From positions 1 through 58,621 of the forward strand of contig CALXZI010000006.1 in NCBI GenBank assembly GCA_944393205.1: 58,621 nt of DNA, written 5' to 3'. Source of the DNA: an uncultured Alphaproteobacteria bacterium (GTDB lineage Bacteria > Pseudomonadota > Alphaproteobacteria > RF32 > CAG-239). The notes beneath the pieces were generated by a model, which was given only the letters and a program-made list of their open reading frames with translations, was not told where the DNA came from and did not search any database. Positions within the stretch are counted from its first letter, which is position 1. Each line of letters starts with the position of its first letter. The translations under genes were made by a program, and so were the position numbers. Of the stretch, positions 44,235 through 53,154 are shown in pieces.

Positions 44235-47200
44235 ATGAGCAAAGAAGTTTTAACACATTCGGAAAGATATGTTCGTAAAACCAACAGAATAATTTTAATT
44301 GTTGGAATTACTTCTTTTGTTGTGTTTTTATTTGGTCTTTTGCTCTTGTTTTCCAGCGGTGCGCCGGTAGATGAATACGAAGAACCTGTTTTTACCGATG
44401 ATGATGATGCTCTAAATTTAGGCAACAATGTAAATCCGTTGTTGGATAATATAGAGTTTGAAGATGTTGAAGATGGTGAATTACCGATTACAACAACGCC
44501 AAATCCAGTAAATATGGGGCAGGTTGTGTTAGGAACGGAAGCTAAAAATGTGTTGACAATCGGCACCAACGGTAAAGCCTCTATTCGCATTGTATCAGTT
44601 AAATTAGCAGAACCGCCTTTTGAGGGCTTTACTTTCAAGGATGGTTGTACGAGCGCGGAGTTACGTGGTAATCAAACCTGTAACATCACAATGAATTGGG
44701 CGCCGGTTGTTGCCGGAAATGTTCAAAACAACTTTATTGTTTCTTGGCATGAAACCAATGTTAGTGCACAAAATGCAAAAGCCCAAAAAATTCCGGTTGA
44801 CGGCAACGCTGTTACTCGCGAAGATTGTAATTTCTGTACCACGGCACCCGGAGCCCCGTTAGGCGAGGGAATGGTTATCCGTGATAAAGACGGTAATATT
44901 ATCGGCTACATTACGCCGGACGGTCGTGCGGTAGATTTAAACGGCAACGAGTTGGGCGTCATTAATGCCGACAATCAGGTTGTTGATAAAGACGGCAATG
45001 TTGTTGGTCGCGTAACGGCAGACACGAGCAAAATGCGTGTTGCATACGGTCCGAATGGCGAGATTATCGGTTATATTGATGAAGACGGTTATGTCCGCGA
45101 TGAAAATGGCAATATTATCGGCCGAGTCAATGAGGATGGGTTAATCGTGGATGAAAACGGTAATATTATCGGTGTTGCCGGCAACAAGAGATTGGTTTAT
45201 GATGAAAACGGCAACGTCATCGGTTATGTCACGGCAGATGGTCAGGCTGTTGATTTTAACGGCAATCCCATAGGGCATTTAAATGCGGACGGTACCATTA
45301 GTGATCGCAACGGCAACGTTATTGGCAAAGCGGTTGAAGCCGGTTATGTTTATGATGAAAACGGCAATATCATCGGTCGTGTTTTGGAAGACGGTACGGT
45401 TGTGGATATGGACGGAAACGTTATCGGGCGCCTGAATGAAAACGGCGAAGTTGTTGATATGAACGGCAATGTTATTGGTTATGTCAGCCGTCCCGGACAA
45501 ACCGCTGTTGATGAAAACGGCAATCCGATAGGCGTTGTGCTGCCGGACAACTCTATCGTGGATGAAGAAGGCAATATTGTCGGCTATGTTGATAAAGACG
45601 GCAACGCCTATAAATTAAGCGGTGAAAAAATCGGTAAAATGGGTCCATCGCGCCGCTTATATTATGATGAAAACGGCAATCCAATAGGTTACATTGATGA
45701 AAACGGCAACATTATAGATTTTAACGGCAATAAAATCGGACAGATTCTTGAAGACGGAACCGTGCTTGATGCTAATGGTAATGTTATCGGAAGAATGTTG
45801 GAAGATGGTACAATTGTGGACGCCAACGGCAACGTCATCGGCCGTGCCGGAGAATATGTCAATCTGGCGCTTGATGAAAACGGCAACGTCATTGGTTATA
45901 TCAATAGCAAAGGCGAAGTTATCGGTAAAAATGGCGAAGTGATAGGTTATGTTGATAAAGATGGCAACATCATCAGCAACAAGGCGATTAAAATTGGTGC
46001 GATTGTCCGTACGGAATTAATACCGGTAACGCCGGCAGGCACGGTGTTGGGAACGGTTTCTCCAACCGGTGAGATTGTTAATGAAAAAGGACAAAGTTTT
46101 GGTCGTATACTTCCCAACACATTAATTCGCGATATCAATGGTTCCCGAATAATTGCTCGTGGACTGAAAGGCGGAATGATTGTCGGCTGGGGATGCAGCA
46201 ATATCGGAAAGCTCAATCAAGACGGGACAATAACTCAAAACGGTCAAGAGATGCCGTATCTCATATATCCGGATGGCGGTGTTTACAACAACAGCGGTCA
46301 GTTTTTAGGCAATGTTGTACCGACGGGACGCGTGTTTGATAATCAGTGCAATTATCTGGGCATGGCCAATACTCAAGGAATTGTGCAAACGGATAATAAA
46401 AACTATGTCGGGTGCGTCAATCCTGACGGAACGGTTTTAAATGAAAATGGGGATATTATCGGAAAAGTAGCGCAATACAAGGTAGCAGTCAATGCTGAAG
46501 GTCAAATTATCGGCCGCATGACCCCGAACGGCACAGTTGTTTCAAATGCCGCGCTTCCCATGGGATGCAGCAACGAAGACGGTGAAGTCTTTAACCAAGA
46601 AGGGACTTATCAAGGCCGGTTGGTAGATAGTTTTTATGCTTTTGACTTAAATGGAACGTATTTAAATACATTTAACAATGACGGATCATTAACCTTAAAA
46701 CAATATCCGGATGCTCGTTTGTTTTTGCATAAATATATTGTGAATGCCAATAACAAAATTATAGGCATTGCCTTGCCTGAAAGAAACACGGTTGTTAACG
46801 CCGACGGTGCCGTTTTGGGAAGACTTTTTGCCGATGGCAATATTTATGACAGCAAGGGCGCGATAGTGGATAAAATCTATGGCGATGGTTTAAGTTTTTA
46901 TCTGGGTTCGGCAGGAAAAATCTTGCCGGTTGGTTCGGTTGTCAATCATGCCGGCCGCAAAGTAGGCTTTGTCAATCCGGATGGCCGAGTACTGACGCGG
47001 CTCGGTGAGTATCTTGGGCGGGCAGATGCCAAAGGCTGGTGGCTGGATACAAACGGCATGTACAGCGGTGCAGTTGTTGTTTCTGGGGCGGCCATCGGTT
47101 ATGACGGTTCTTATCTCGGCTATGTCAAAAAAGATGGCACGGTAATCAATATGACAGGCAAAATCACCGGCTATGAAAACGGAGAAGGTTTGATATTAAA

Positions 47201-47861
47201 TGAAGACGGTGATGTTTTGGGTGAAGTTGTTCCGATAGCAATTATGGTAGATTTATTTGGGAACTATAACGGATACACCGATGCCATTGGAGATGTCGCT
47301 GATTTATCGGGTAAAGTCATAACGGCGGTTCTGCCTGGCGGATCTACCGATAAAGGTTTGAGCGTATTAAGAAGAGGCGTTGTCATAGATTTTGGCGGTA
47401 AAATAATCGGCTCGGTTTTACCGGACGGCTCGGTTATTAATACCAAAAATGTTGTCATCGGCAAAGTTCATTCTGACGGCAAAGCCGTGAATAATGAAGG
47501 TCATTTAATCGGTGAAATTGTTGCCGGCGATATTGTTATCAACAATCAAGACATCGTTGCCGGTTATATCAGTTTTGACGGAACAGTCAGAAATGGTGCC
47601 AATGTTGTGATCGGGCGAGTTTTGTCCGGTGGTCTGGCCGTAGACAATCAAAACAATATCTTGGGAACGACATATAAAGTTGGCACAGCAATACTTTCGG
47701 ATAAAGGAGAATATTTAGGACGCCTCAACGCTGACGGAAAAGTTCTGGGCGAAAAAGGTGAAATCATAGGTTATTTAAAGAATAACGGCTCATTTGTAAA
47801 TTTGGATAAAAATGTTGCAGGTTATGCCTTGCAGGATGTTGCGCAAAATCGGAGGAACTAA
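44235..47861 (+). CDS. Inner-membrane half of a split VirB10: anchor, Ig-like domain, 17-residue repeats
   Basis: The 1208-aa protein has a basic cytoplasmic tail, one membrane helix (about 18-41, RIILIVGITSFVVFLFGLLL) and an acidic linker. An Ig-like beta domain (about 84-190: VNMGQVVLGTEAKNVLTI ... TCNITMNWAPVVAG) resembles choice-of-anchor or ASH modules. From about 212 to the end it consists of 17-residue repeats (NGNVIGRMLEDGTIVDA type), regular up to about 590 and degenerate after. The anchor topology equals the N-terminus of VirB10/DotG/CagY, but no TrbI domain is present. The next gene supplies that domain and shares the repeats. Its stop (TAA, 47859-47861) is followed in the same reading frame by the next gene. 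Confidence 0.75.
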   Translation: MSKEVLTHSERYVRKTNRIILIVGITSFVVFLFGLLLLFSSGAPVDEYEEPVFTDDDDALNLGNNVNPLLDNIEFEDVEDGELPITTTPNPVNMGQVVLGTEAKNVLTIGTNGKASIRIVSVKLAEPPFEGFTFKDGCTSAELRGNQTCNITMNWAPVVAGNVQNNFIVSWHETNVSAQNAKAQKIPVDGNAVTREDCNFCTTAPGAPLGEGMVIRDKDGNIIGYITPDGRAVDLNGNELGVINADNQVVDKDGNVVGRVTADTSKMRVAYGPNGEIIGYIDEDGYVRDENGNIIGRVNEDGLIVDENGNIIGVAGNKRLVYDENGNVIGYVTADGQAVDFNGNPIGHLNADGTISDRNGNVIGKAVEAGYVYDENGNIIGRVLEDGTVVDMDGNVIGRLNENGEVVDMNGNVIGYVSRPGQTAVDENGNPIGVVLPDNSIVDEEGNIVGYVDKDGNAYKLSGEKIGKMGPSRRLYYDENGNPIGYIDENGNIIDFNGNKIGQILEDGTVLDANGNVIGRMLEDGTIVDANGNVIGRAGEYVNLALDENGNVIGYINSKGEVIGKNGEVIGYVDKDGNIISNKAIKIGAIVRTELIPVTPAGTVLGTVSPTGEIVNEKGQSFGRILPNTLIRDINGSRIIARGLKGGMIVGWGCSNIGKLNQDGTITQNGQEMPYLIYPDGGVYNNSGQFLGNVVPTGRVFDNQCNYLGMANTQGIVQTDNKNYVGCVNPDGTVLNENGDIIGKVAQYKVAVNAEGQIIGRMTPNGTVVSNAALPMGCSNEDGEVFNQEGTYQGRLVDSFYAFDLNGTYLNTFNNDGSLTLKQYPDARLFLHKYIVNANNKIIGIALPERNTVVNADGAVLGRLFADGNIYDSKGAIVDKIYGDGLSFYLGSAGKILPVGSVVNHAGRKVGFVNPDGRVLTRLGEYLGRADAKGWWLDTNGMYSGAVVVSGAAIGYDGSYLGYVKKDGTVINMTGKITGYENGEGLILNEDGDVLGEVVPIAIMVDLFGNYNGYTDAIGDVADLSGKVITAVLPGGSTDKGLSVLRRGVVIDFGGKIIGSVLPDGSVINTKNVVIGKVHSDGKAVNNEGHLIGEIVAGDIVINNQDIVAGYISFDGTVRNGANVVIGRVLSGGLAVDNQNNILGTTYKVGTAILSDKGEYLGRLNADGKVLGEKGEIIGYLKNNGSFVNLDKNVAGYALQDVAQNRRN
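44880..47835 (+). repeat. 17-residue coding repeat array 1
   Basis: About 51 bp per unit, encoding a pattern N-G-N-[VI]-I-G-x-[IVL]-x-x-[DN]-G-x-[IV]-x-D. The first 1.1 kb is highly regular, with many DNA words such as GATGAAAACGGCAA reused. Two short strands and two turns per unit suggest a beta-solenoid. This is inference from the pattern. Confidence 0.85.
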
Positions 47862-47864
47862 AAA

Positions 47865-50800
47865 GTGTTTGCTAAAATAAAAAAAATAGCACTGTTAATA
47901 AAAACAAGCTTTGTTGCAGCTGTGTTAACCGTCGGTCCGGTTTATGCGCAAGAAATCACGGCGATAGATTTTAACGGCGATTTGATAGGTAAAGTCATAC
48001 CGGACGGAACGGTAATCAGTTTTGATAATGCAATTATCGGAAATGTGACGGCAGACAGTTTCATTGTAAATGCCAAAGGTGAGCTGATTGGCGGCGTTAT
48101 TCCGCAAGGCGTTGCCATCGGCAATGACAACCGTCTTTTAGGACGTGTGAATAACGACGGCTCTGTGCGTCTGCCATCTGGGAAAATTGTCGGCAAGGTT
48201 TTACCCAATGCATTAGTGGTAGACGATGCATATAATATTTTAGGTGCGGTATTGTATCCGGGCTTGGTTTATAATGATGCCGGAAAAACTGTCGGCCGCT
48301 TAACCGGTGACGGTGCATACATTAGTCTGGAAGGGCAAAATATCGGTTTTATATCTCCACTCGGTTATGCTTATCGCAATACCGGAAACGGCTTTGCTTT
48401 GGACGGAAAGTTAATATCTTCTAAAATGGTTATCTCTCCGGAAGGTCTTTTCATCGGTAGTGTAACCCCAGGTGGTCGCGTGACTGATTTTGACTCAAAA
48501 GCCATCGGATTCATTCATGCCAATGGTTATGTTTATAATGAGAGCAATCAAATCATCGGCAAAAGTGTATCTAACGGCTATGCGTTTGATAATTTAGGAA
48601 ATTATTTAGGATTAATCACCTATAACGGCGAGGTAATGAACAATGGCGAAATTGTTGCCCGCCAACGAGCCGACGGCAAAATAGTCAATACGGAAGGGCG
48701 TGTTGTCGGTTTTGCGACAGACATGGCAGCCACAGCAACGGATTTGCAGGGTAAATATTTAGGTCGGTTGATTCCTTCGGGGCAAGTTGCACGCGCGCGT
48801 GAAAGTGTCGGTATGGTCAGCGCCGGCGGTTATGTTAAAGATGCGGATGGCGAGATTATTGGACGCCTTATTAAAGCCGGTCCGGTTTTTGATTATATGG
48901 GAAATTTGACGGCGCAAGCCTTGCGTAACGGCGCGATTATTTCCACCACGGGCACACCGCTAGGTTATGCCGTCGGCAGTTTGGCTTACGACAACATCGG
49001 ACGTCTTCTGGGTGCCGGAATGGATAGTTTGCTGGTGTTTGATAACAGCAATAATTTATTAGGCTTAAGCGGCATCGGTTCTGAATTTTCCGATGGTGGT
49101 ATCAAATATAAAGTCTCGCCTTTCGGTTATGTTTATTCGGCTGATAATATGTTAACGGGGCATACGGTCGGATTGGAAGCATTGTATAACAACAGCGGGC
49201 AGATAGAAGGTTATGCAGGAGTTAATGGCGAACTACAAGGAATTCCGCAAGAAAAAAATTATAAATTGACACAATCAGGAACGGTTATAAATTCCGAAAA
49301 TGCGATTATTGCCAAAAACATCCGTCCGTTTTTTGTTGTTTCTTCTGATGGTTCGGATTTGGGTTATTTAACTGAAACCAATTTGTTGATGAATGCCAAA
49401 AAAGAAATTACGGCAAAAATTTTACCGGAATATAAAATCATTTCCAGCACGGCAGATGTGAAAAACAATCTGATGCCGGTTGTCGGCGCTGCTGGAAACG
49501 CTTATTTGGCAATTGGTATTAACGGAAATATGTTGGGATATGCAAATTTTAAAGGAGAAGTTCGTGATTATTCCGGCAACAGGATAGGTTCGGTGCTGGA
49601 TAATAAAGACGTTGCCGATGTTAACAACGCCCTTATCGGTAAAATTATGAATTTTTCAGGTGTCGTAAACGATGAATGTTCATTTTTGGGGGTTGTGGGC
49701 GCTAAAGGCGAAATCCGCAACAACCGTGATGTTATTTTAGGAAAAATTTTAACCAATGGTCAGGTAATTTCCGAAGTTGGAAATGTTGTCGGCTTTCAGA
49801 CCGAACCCACCAATGTTATGGATTTTGACGGCAAATCTTTGGGTATGACAAGCTCGCTTGGCATGGTTTTGAATTATGCCGGAGAAAATTTGGGATGTAT
49901 TCGGCGGGATGGTCGTCTTTATAACAACGATAATCATTTTATCGGCGGGATGGTCGCACCTGCGCCGGTTATGAATTTTGAAAACATGATTATCGGCCGC
50001 AATGACCTGAATAATAAATTGATTAATGATAAAAGCGAAACAATCGGTTATCTTCGGCCGGATGATACGGCCATTTCTTCCGAAGGGGAAATTTTAGGTA
50101 TCTCGTTCAAATATAAGGTTGCCTTTGATAATGAAAACGGCTTTTTAGGAAGAGTTTTGGAAAACGGCAATGTTATTAGCGATAAAAACGATATTTTGGG
50201 TCAGGTGCAATACGATGGTACGGTTATCGCAAATGATAAACCGATAGGTTATGCTTTATATGATCTGTATATCTATGATGAAGAAGGCAAAGCCATAGGT
50301 TATTTAACGCGTGACGGCTCGGTTTCCAATTTTTCCGGTGGTCGTTTGGGTAAGGTAGATAAAGGCTTTTTAATTGATAAAAATTATATTCTTATTGGCC
50401 GTGGCAGCAGAGATTATTTTATACGAGATAAAAATAATCAAGTCGTCGGCGAACTGTTGTTAAGCGGTGAAGTTGTCAACCGCGAAGGCGCAATTGTCGG
50501 TAATATAACCGGTAGCGGAGAAATAAGAGATGCCGATGGCAATGTCTTGGCACAAGCGCGTGAGTTGCAATATTATAATGTGTCAAAACCCGAGCCGGTT
50601 AAGCCGGCCGATTGGGCAACACCACCAACCGGACAAATAAAGATGGATGCGGTGCCGACGTTGCAAGAAGATGTTGGCGAATACGGTATGAGAGCAATAG
50701 GAATAGCTTTAACACCGGATGGTAATTATTTGGGCGACATTTTGCAAAATAACGACGTCATTGATAAAATGGGCAATCTGTTAGGTAAAAAAATGCCGGA

Positions 50801-52109
50801 CGGTTTAATTATTGATGAAGACGGCAATTTAATAGGCATTGAAGAAGCCAAAAATCTGGCCGGTGGACAGATGTTTGTTCCGGCCGGCACATTTGGTTCG
50901 GGAGGCGCTTATGGTATCGGTACGGCACCGACAAATTTAGGACCTGGCGGAGGTTTTGGCCCAGGTGAACGTTATGATCCGGTTCGCGCACAGGCTTTAG
51001 CGGCCGCACAAGCCGCCCGTCGCAATGAAATCACGGTCGGCAAGCTTTCTACCAATGTGGATAGAGAGAGCTTTGACGGCAGACAAAATTATTGGGAAGG
51101 GATTCCGCGCCAAATTTCTACATGGCCAGTTGATATGAGCGAGATGATTTTGGCAGACAAGCCGATTCCTGCGGTTTTGGCCAGAACAATTATGTCCGGC
51201 TCAAGTGGCGGCGATGTTCCGGTTACAGCCATTGTTGAACGAAATGTCTATGCAGAAGAAGGTAGAAATATCGTCATACCTGCCGGCAGTCGTGTAATGG
51301 GCACATCTTCGGGCGGCCCGAGTGCCGGTGCTGGTAGCGGCAGTTCTGTTCGGGTATCTATTACATGGACGCGTTTGATTCGTCCGGATGGCTCGGCGTT
51401 TGAATTTTCTTCCGCGCAAACAGGTGATGCTCAAGGTCGCGGTGGTGCGTTGGGGTATTTGGATGAGCAGTTGCTCAAGAAATATACTCTACCGATGGTT
51501 ACCAATCTTTTGAGCAGTGCGGTTGCTTATGTCGCGGCTAGCGGTGAAACGACGACCACCAGCGATGGCGGTACGGTTGAAAATGCGCGCGCTGAAGCGG
51601 CCAACGATGCTCGTGAAAACTTCTTGGACAATATGGATCAAATGTTTGATCAAATTTTACAGGATAAAACCGATATTGAAGCTGTTACATATGTGCCGGC
51701 AGGAACACGTTTGATTATTTATCCGAAGGAAGATTTGTGGATAAGAACGCCGGAACGAAGCGAAGAAGAATCTCTGCAAGATTTGAACAAACCGACGGTA
51801 TTCTTGGATGATGCTAATCCGGTTGGTACAAGTAGCGCTTCCGGCAGTGGCGGCGGTGGTGGCTCCGGCGGTTCCGGTGGCGCTTCAACCGGCACTTCAC
51901 CGGGTACCAGCGGTGTTGTTTATATGGATGAAAGCGCTAATGTTTCAACTTCAACACCGTTGCTTGATGATACATCAACATCTGGCCAGAAAAAGTCGCC
52001 GTCCACGGTCAATATTCCGCCGGTAACTTCAACCGGAGCCACACCGCCGCCACCGTCAACCACGGCCGGCGGAGGAGGTTCGGGCAACACCTCGGCGCAG
52101 TTGTTTTAA
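47865..52109 (+). CDS. virB10: Outer half of a split VirB10: signal peptide, repeats, TrbI domain
   Basis: The 1414-aa protein begins with GTG, GGAGGAA upstream, four bases after the previous stop. It has a signal peptide (LTVGPVYAQ, about 27) and 17-residue repeats from about 30 to 900 like those of its neighbour, with a short extra set near 945-985. A linker leads to a VirB10/TrbI domain (about 1058-1295): WPVDMSEMILADKPIPAVLA, the RNIVIPAGSRVMG strand, the antenna-like YTLPMVTNLLSSAVAYVAAS and PAGTRLIIYPKEDLWI. The tail is Gly/Ser/Thr/Pro-rich. It lacks an inner-membrane anchor, so it is expected to be periplasmic and to form the outer-membrane cap with VirB9. Confidence 0.82.
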   Translation: MFAKIKKIALLIKTSFVAAVLTVGPVYAQEITAIDFNGDLIGKVIPDGTVISFDNAIIGNVTADSFIVNAKGELIGGVIPQGVAIGNDNRLLGRVNNDGSVRLPSGKIVGKVLPNALVVDDAYNILGAVLYPGLVYNDAGKTVGRLTGDGAYISLEGQNIGFISPLGYAYRNTGNGFALDGKLISSKMVISPEGLFIGSVTPGGRVTDFDSKAIGFIHANGYVYNESNQIIGKSVSNGYAFDNLGNYLGLITYNGEVMNNGEIVARQRADGKIVNTEGRVVGFATDMAATATDLQGKYLGRLIPSGQVARARESVGMVSAGGYVKDADGEIIGRLIKAGPVFDYMGNLTAQALRNGAIISTTGTPLGYAVGSLAYDNIGRLLGAGMDSLLVFDNSNNLLGLSGIGSEFSDGGIKYKVSPFGYVYSADNMLTGHTVGLEALYNNSGQIEGYAGVNGELQGIPQEKNYKLTQSGTVINSENAIIAKNIRPFFVVSSDGSDLGYLTETNLLMNAKKEITAKILPEYKIISSTADVKNNLMPVVGAAGNAYLAIGINGNMLGYANFKGEVRDYSGNRIGSVLDNKDVADVNNALIGKIMNFSGVVNDECSFLGVVGAKGEIRNNRDVILGKILTNGQVISEVGNVVGFQTEPTNVMDFDGKSLGMTSSLGMVLNYAGENLGCIRRDGRLYNNDNHFIGGMVAPAPVMNFENMIIGRNDLNNKLINDKSETIGYLRPDDTAISSEGEILGISFKYKVAFDNENGFLGRVLENGNVISDKNDILGQVQYDGTVIANDKPIGYALYDLYIYDEEGKAIGYLTRDGSVSNFSGGRLGKVDKGFLIDKNYILIGRGSRDYFIRDKNNQVVGELLLSGEVVNREGAIVGNITGSGEIRDADGNVLAQARELQYYNVSKPEPVKPADWATPPTGQIKMDAVPTLQEDVGEYGMRAIGIALTPDGNYLGDILQNNDVIDKMGNLLGKKMPDGLIIDEDGNLIGIEEAKNLAGGQMFVPAGTFGSGGAYGIGTAPTNLGPGGGFGPGERYDPVRAQALAAAQAARRNEITVGKLSTNVDRESFDGRQNYWEGIPRQISTWPVDMSEMILADKPIPAVLARTIMSGSSGGDVPVTAIVERNVYAEEGRNIVIPAGSRVMGTSSGGPSAGAGSGSSVRVSITWTRLIRPDGSAFEFSSAQTGDAQGRGGALGYLDEQLLKKYTLPMVTNLLSSAVAYVAASGETTTTSDGGTVENARAEAANDARENFLDNMDQMFDQILQDKTDIEAVTYVPAGTRLIIYPKEDLWIRTPERSEEESLQDLNKPTVFLDDANPVGTSSASGSGGGGGSGGSGGASTGTSPGTSGVVYMDESANVSTSTPLLDDTSTSGQKKSPSTVNIPPVTSTGATPPPPSTTAGGGGSGNTSAQLF
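47949..50575 (+). repeat. 17-residue coding repeat array 2
   Basis: Same type of unit as array 1 (DFNGDLIGKVIPDGTVIS at its start) but more diverged. It runs almost the whole distance from the signal peptide to the linker before the TrbI domain. Confidence 0.8.
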
Positions 52110-52124
52110 TAAAGGAAAGGGATA

Positions 52125-53096
52125 ATGAGTACATTTACGGTTTTGGAATCTGTTTTGCGCCCGTTGGCCTATTGGTATAATCAGGAAAACATAGAAGAGG
52201 TTGCCATCAACCGTTCCGAGCAGATTTGGCTGCGTCTGCGCGGCAAAAGAGCTTATCCTTGGGTAATGTATAAAGATGAAAAACTGACCAAAGAATATTT
52301 AACTGATTTGCTTTATATTGTGGCCAACACTTATGAGCTTCCGTTTGACCCTATATCCGGTTCTCCGGTGGTTTATGCTACTATCCCAGGAGATCATCGT
52401 TTTTCGGCCATTGCCGGCCGCAACATTATGTACGATGAAGGTGATTTAACAGGTGGTGTTGCTTTAACCATCCGTGTTCACAGCGATGATGTCGCTTTTG
52501 GTTTGAGTGATTACGGATTGGCACAAGGTAAAGGATTGCATAAGATAAATCCGTTAAAGCAAATTAAGGATCCGGAAGATCCATATGAACGTTTATTATT
52601 GAGTATCAAACGCGGCGATCATATTTTGGTCAGCGGTGCGACCTCAACCGGTAAAACAACGTTTTTGAACAACTTATTAAAAATTTTGGATATACACAAA
52701 CGCATCGTTACCATTGAGGATACGCGGGAATTAATTGTGCCGCATCCCAATCGCGTGCATTTGGTTTTATCACGTACGGAACAAACCAACGAAATGGATT
52801 ACGCCAAAATCATTGACTTGGTCGTTCGTTTTACGCCGGATGCCATTATCGGCGGTGAAATTTCTACCAGCAATGCGGGCGCTTTATGGGAGCTGATGGG
52901 TTCCGGTCACGATAACTGTTTAGCAACCATCCACGCCGAAAGTTCCGAAGCGGCATATCAAGCTTTTACAGACCGTATTTTGCATACTTATCCAACGATT
53001 GATCGTGCTAAAACGATTGAAGAAATGCGTCATAAATTAAGAGTAGTGCAAATTAATCGCGATGGCAACTTGCGTGCCATTACCGAAGTTACCTAA
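52125..53096 (+). CDS. virB11: VirB11-family secretion ATPase
   Basis: Hexameric traffic ATPase of the T4SS, 323 aa, normal length. The N-terminal domain (about 1-150) contains IEEVAINRSEQIWLRLRGK. The C-terminal domain has Walker A SGATSTGKTTFLNNLL (about 168-183), the Asp box RIVTIEDTREL, Walker B-type DAIIGGEIST and the His box GHDNCLATIHAESS. An AAAGG site precedes the ATG. It is the last gene of the VirB operon and is closed by a terminator. Confidence 0.95.
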   Translation: MSTFTVLESVLRPLAYWYNQENIEEVAINRSEQIWLRLRGKRAYPWVMYKDEKLTKEYLTDLLYIVANTYELPFDPISGSPVVYATIPGDHRFSAIAGRNIMYDEGDLTGGVALTIRVHSDDVAFGLSDYGLAQGKGLHKINPLKQIKDPEDPYERLLLSIKRGDHILVSGATSTGKTTFLNNLLKILDIHKRIVTIEDTRELIVPHPNRVHLVLSRTEQTNEMDYAKIIDLVVRFTPDAIIGGEISTSNAGALWELMGSGHDNCLATIHAESSEAAYQAFTDRILHTYPTIDRAKTIEEMRHKLRVVQINRDGNLRAITEVT

Positions 53097-53104
53097 ATTT
53101 AACA

Positions 53105-53138
53105 TTAAAAAAGCGCCTTGTCCGAGGCGCTTTTAATT
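53105..53138. terminator. Bidirectional terminator closing the island
   Basis: A 10-bp stem (53109-53118 with 53125-53134, AGCGCCT/AGGCGCT) has A and T tracts on either side. It ends both the rightward VirB operon and the leftward engB gene. Confidence 0.88.
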
Positions 53139-53154
53139 TTATGGTATGTCTGAA

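Noticed and set aside
47859..47867. Sequencing error breaking one VirB10 gene
   Set aside because: The second ORF is in frame, but it has its own GGAGGAA site, a plausible GTG start and a clear signal peptide. That favours two real genes. Kept as a test rather than a claim.
44880..50575. CRISPR-like direct repeats
   Set aside because: The repeats are in-frame coding units with degenerate sequence and no unique spacers. No CRISPR array or cas gene is present in the window.
27189..53096. Classification of the secretion system as Dot/Icm (type IVB)
   Set aside because: The repeat-rich VirB10 pair and the DotB-like ATPase recall Dot/Icm, but VirB3, a two-domain VirB9, VirB2-like pilins and VirB11 with order B2-B3-B4-B8-B9-B10-B11 fit a VirB/Trb-type system. 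No DotA, DotC, IcmF or DotL was seen.
14999..53154. Integrative element bounded by attachment sites
   Set aside because: No integrase, tRNA gene or matching direct repeats were seen at the trxA and engB borders. The XerD gene lies outside and is the housekeeping type.
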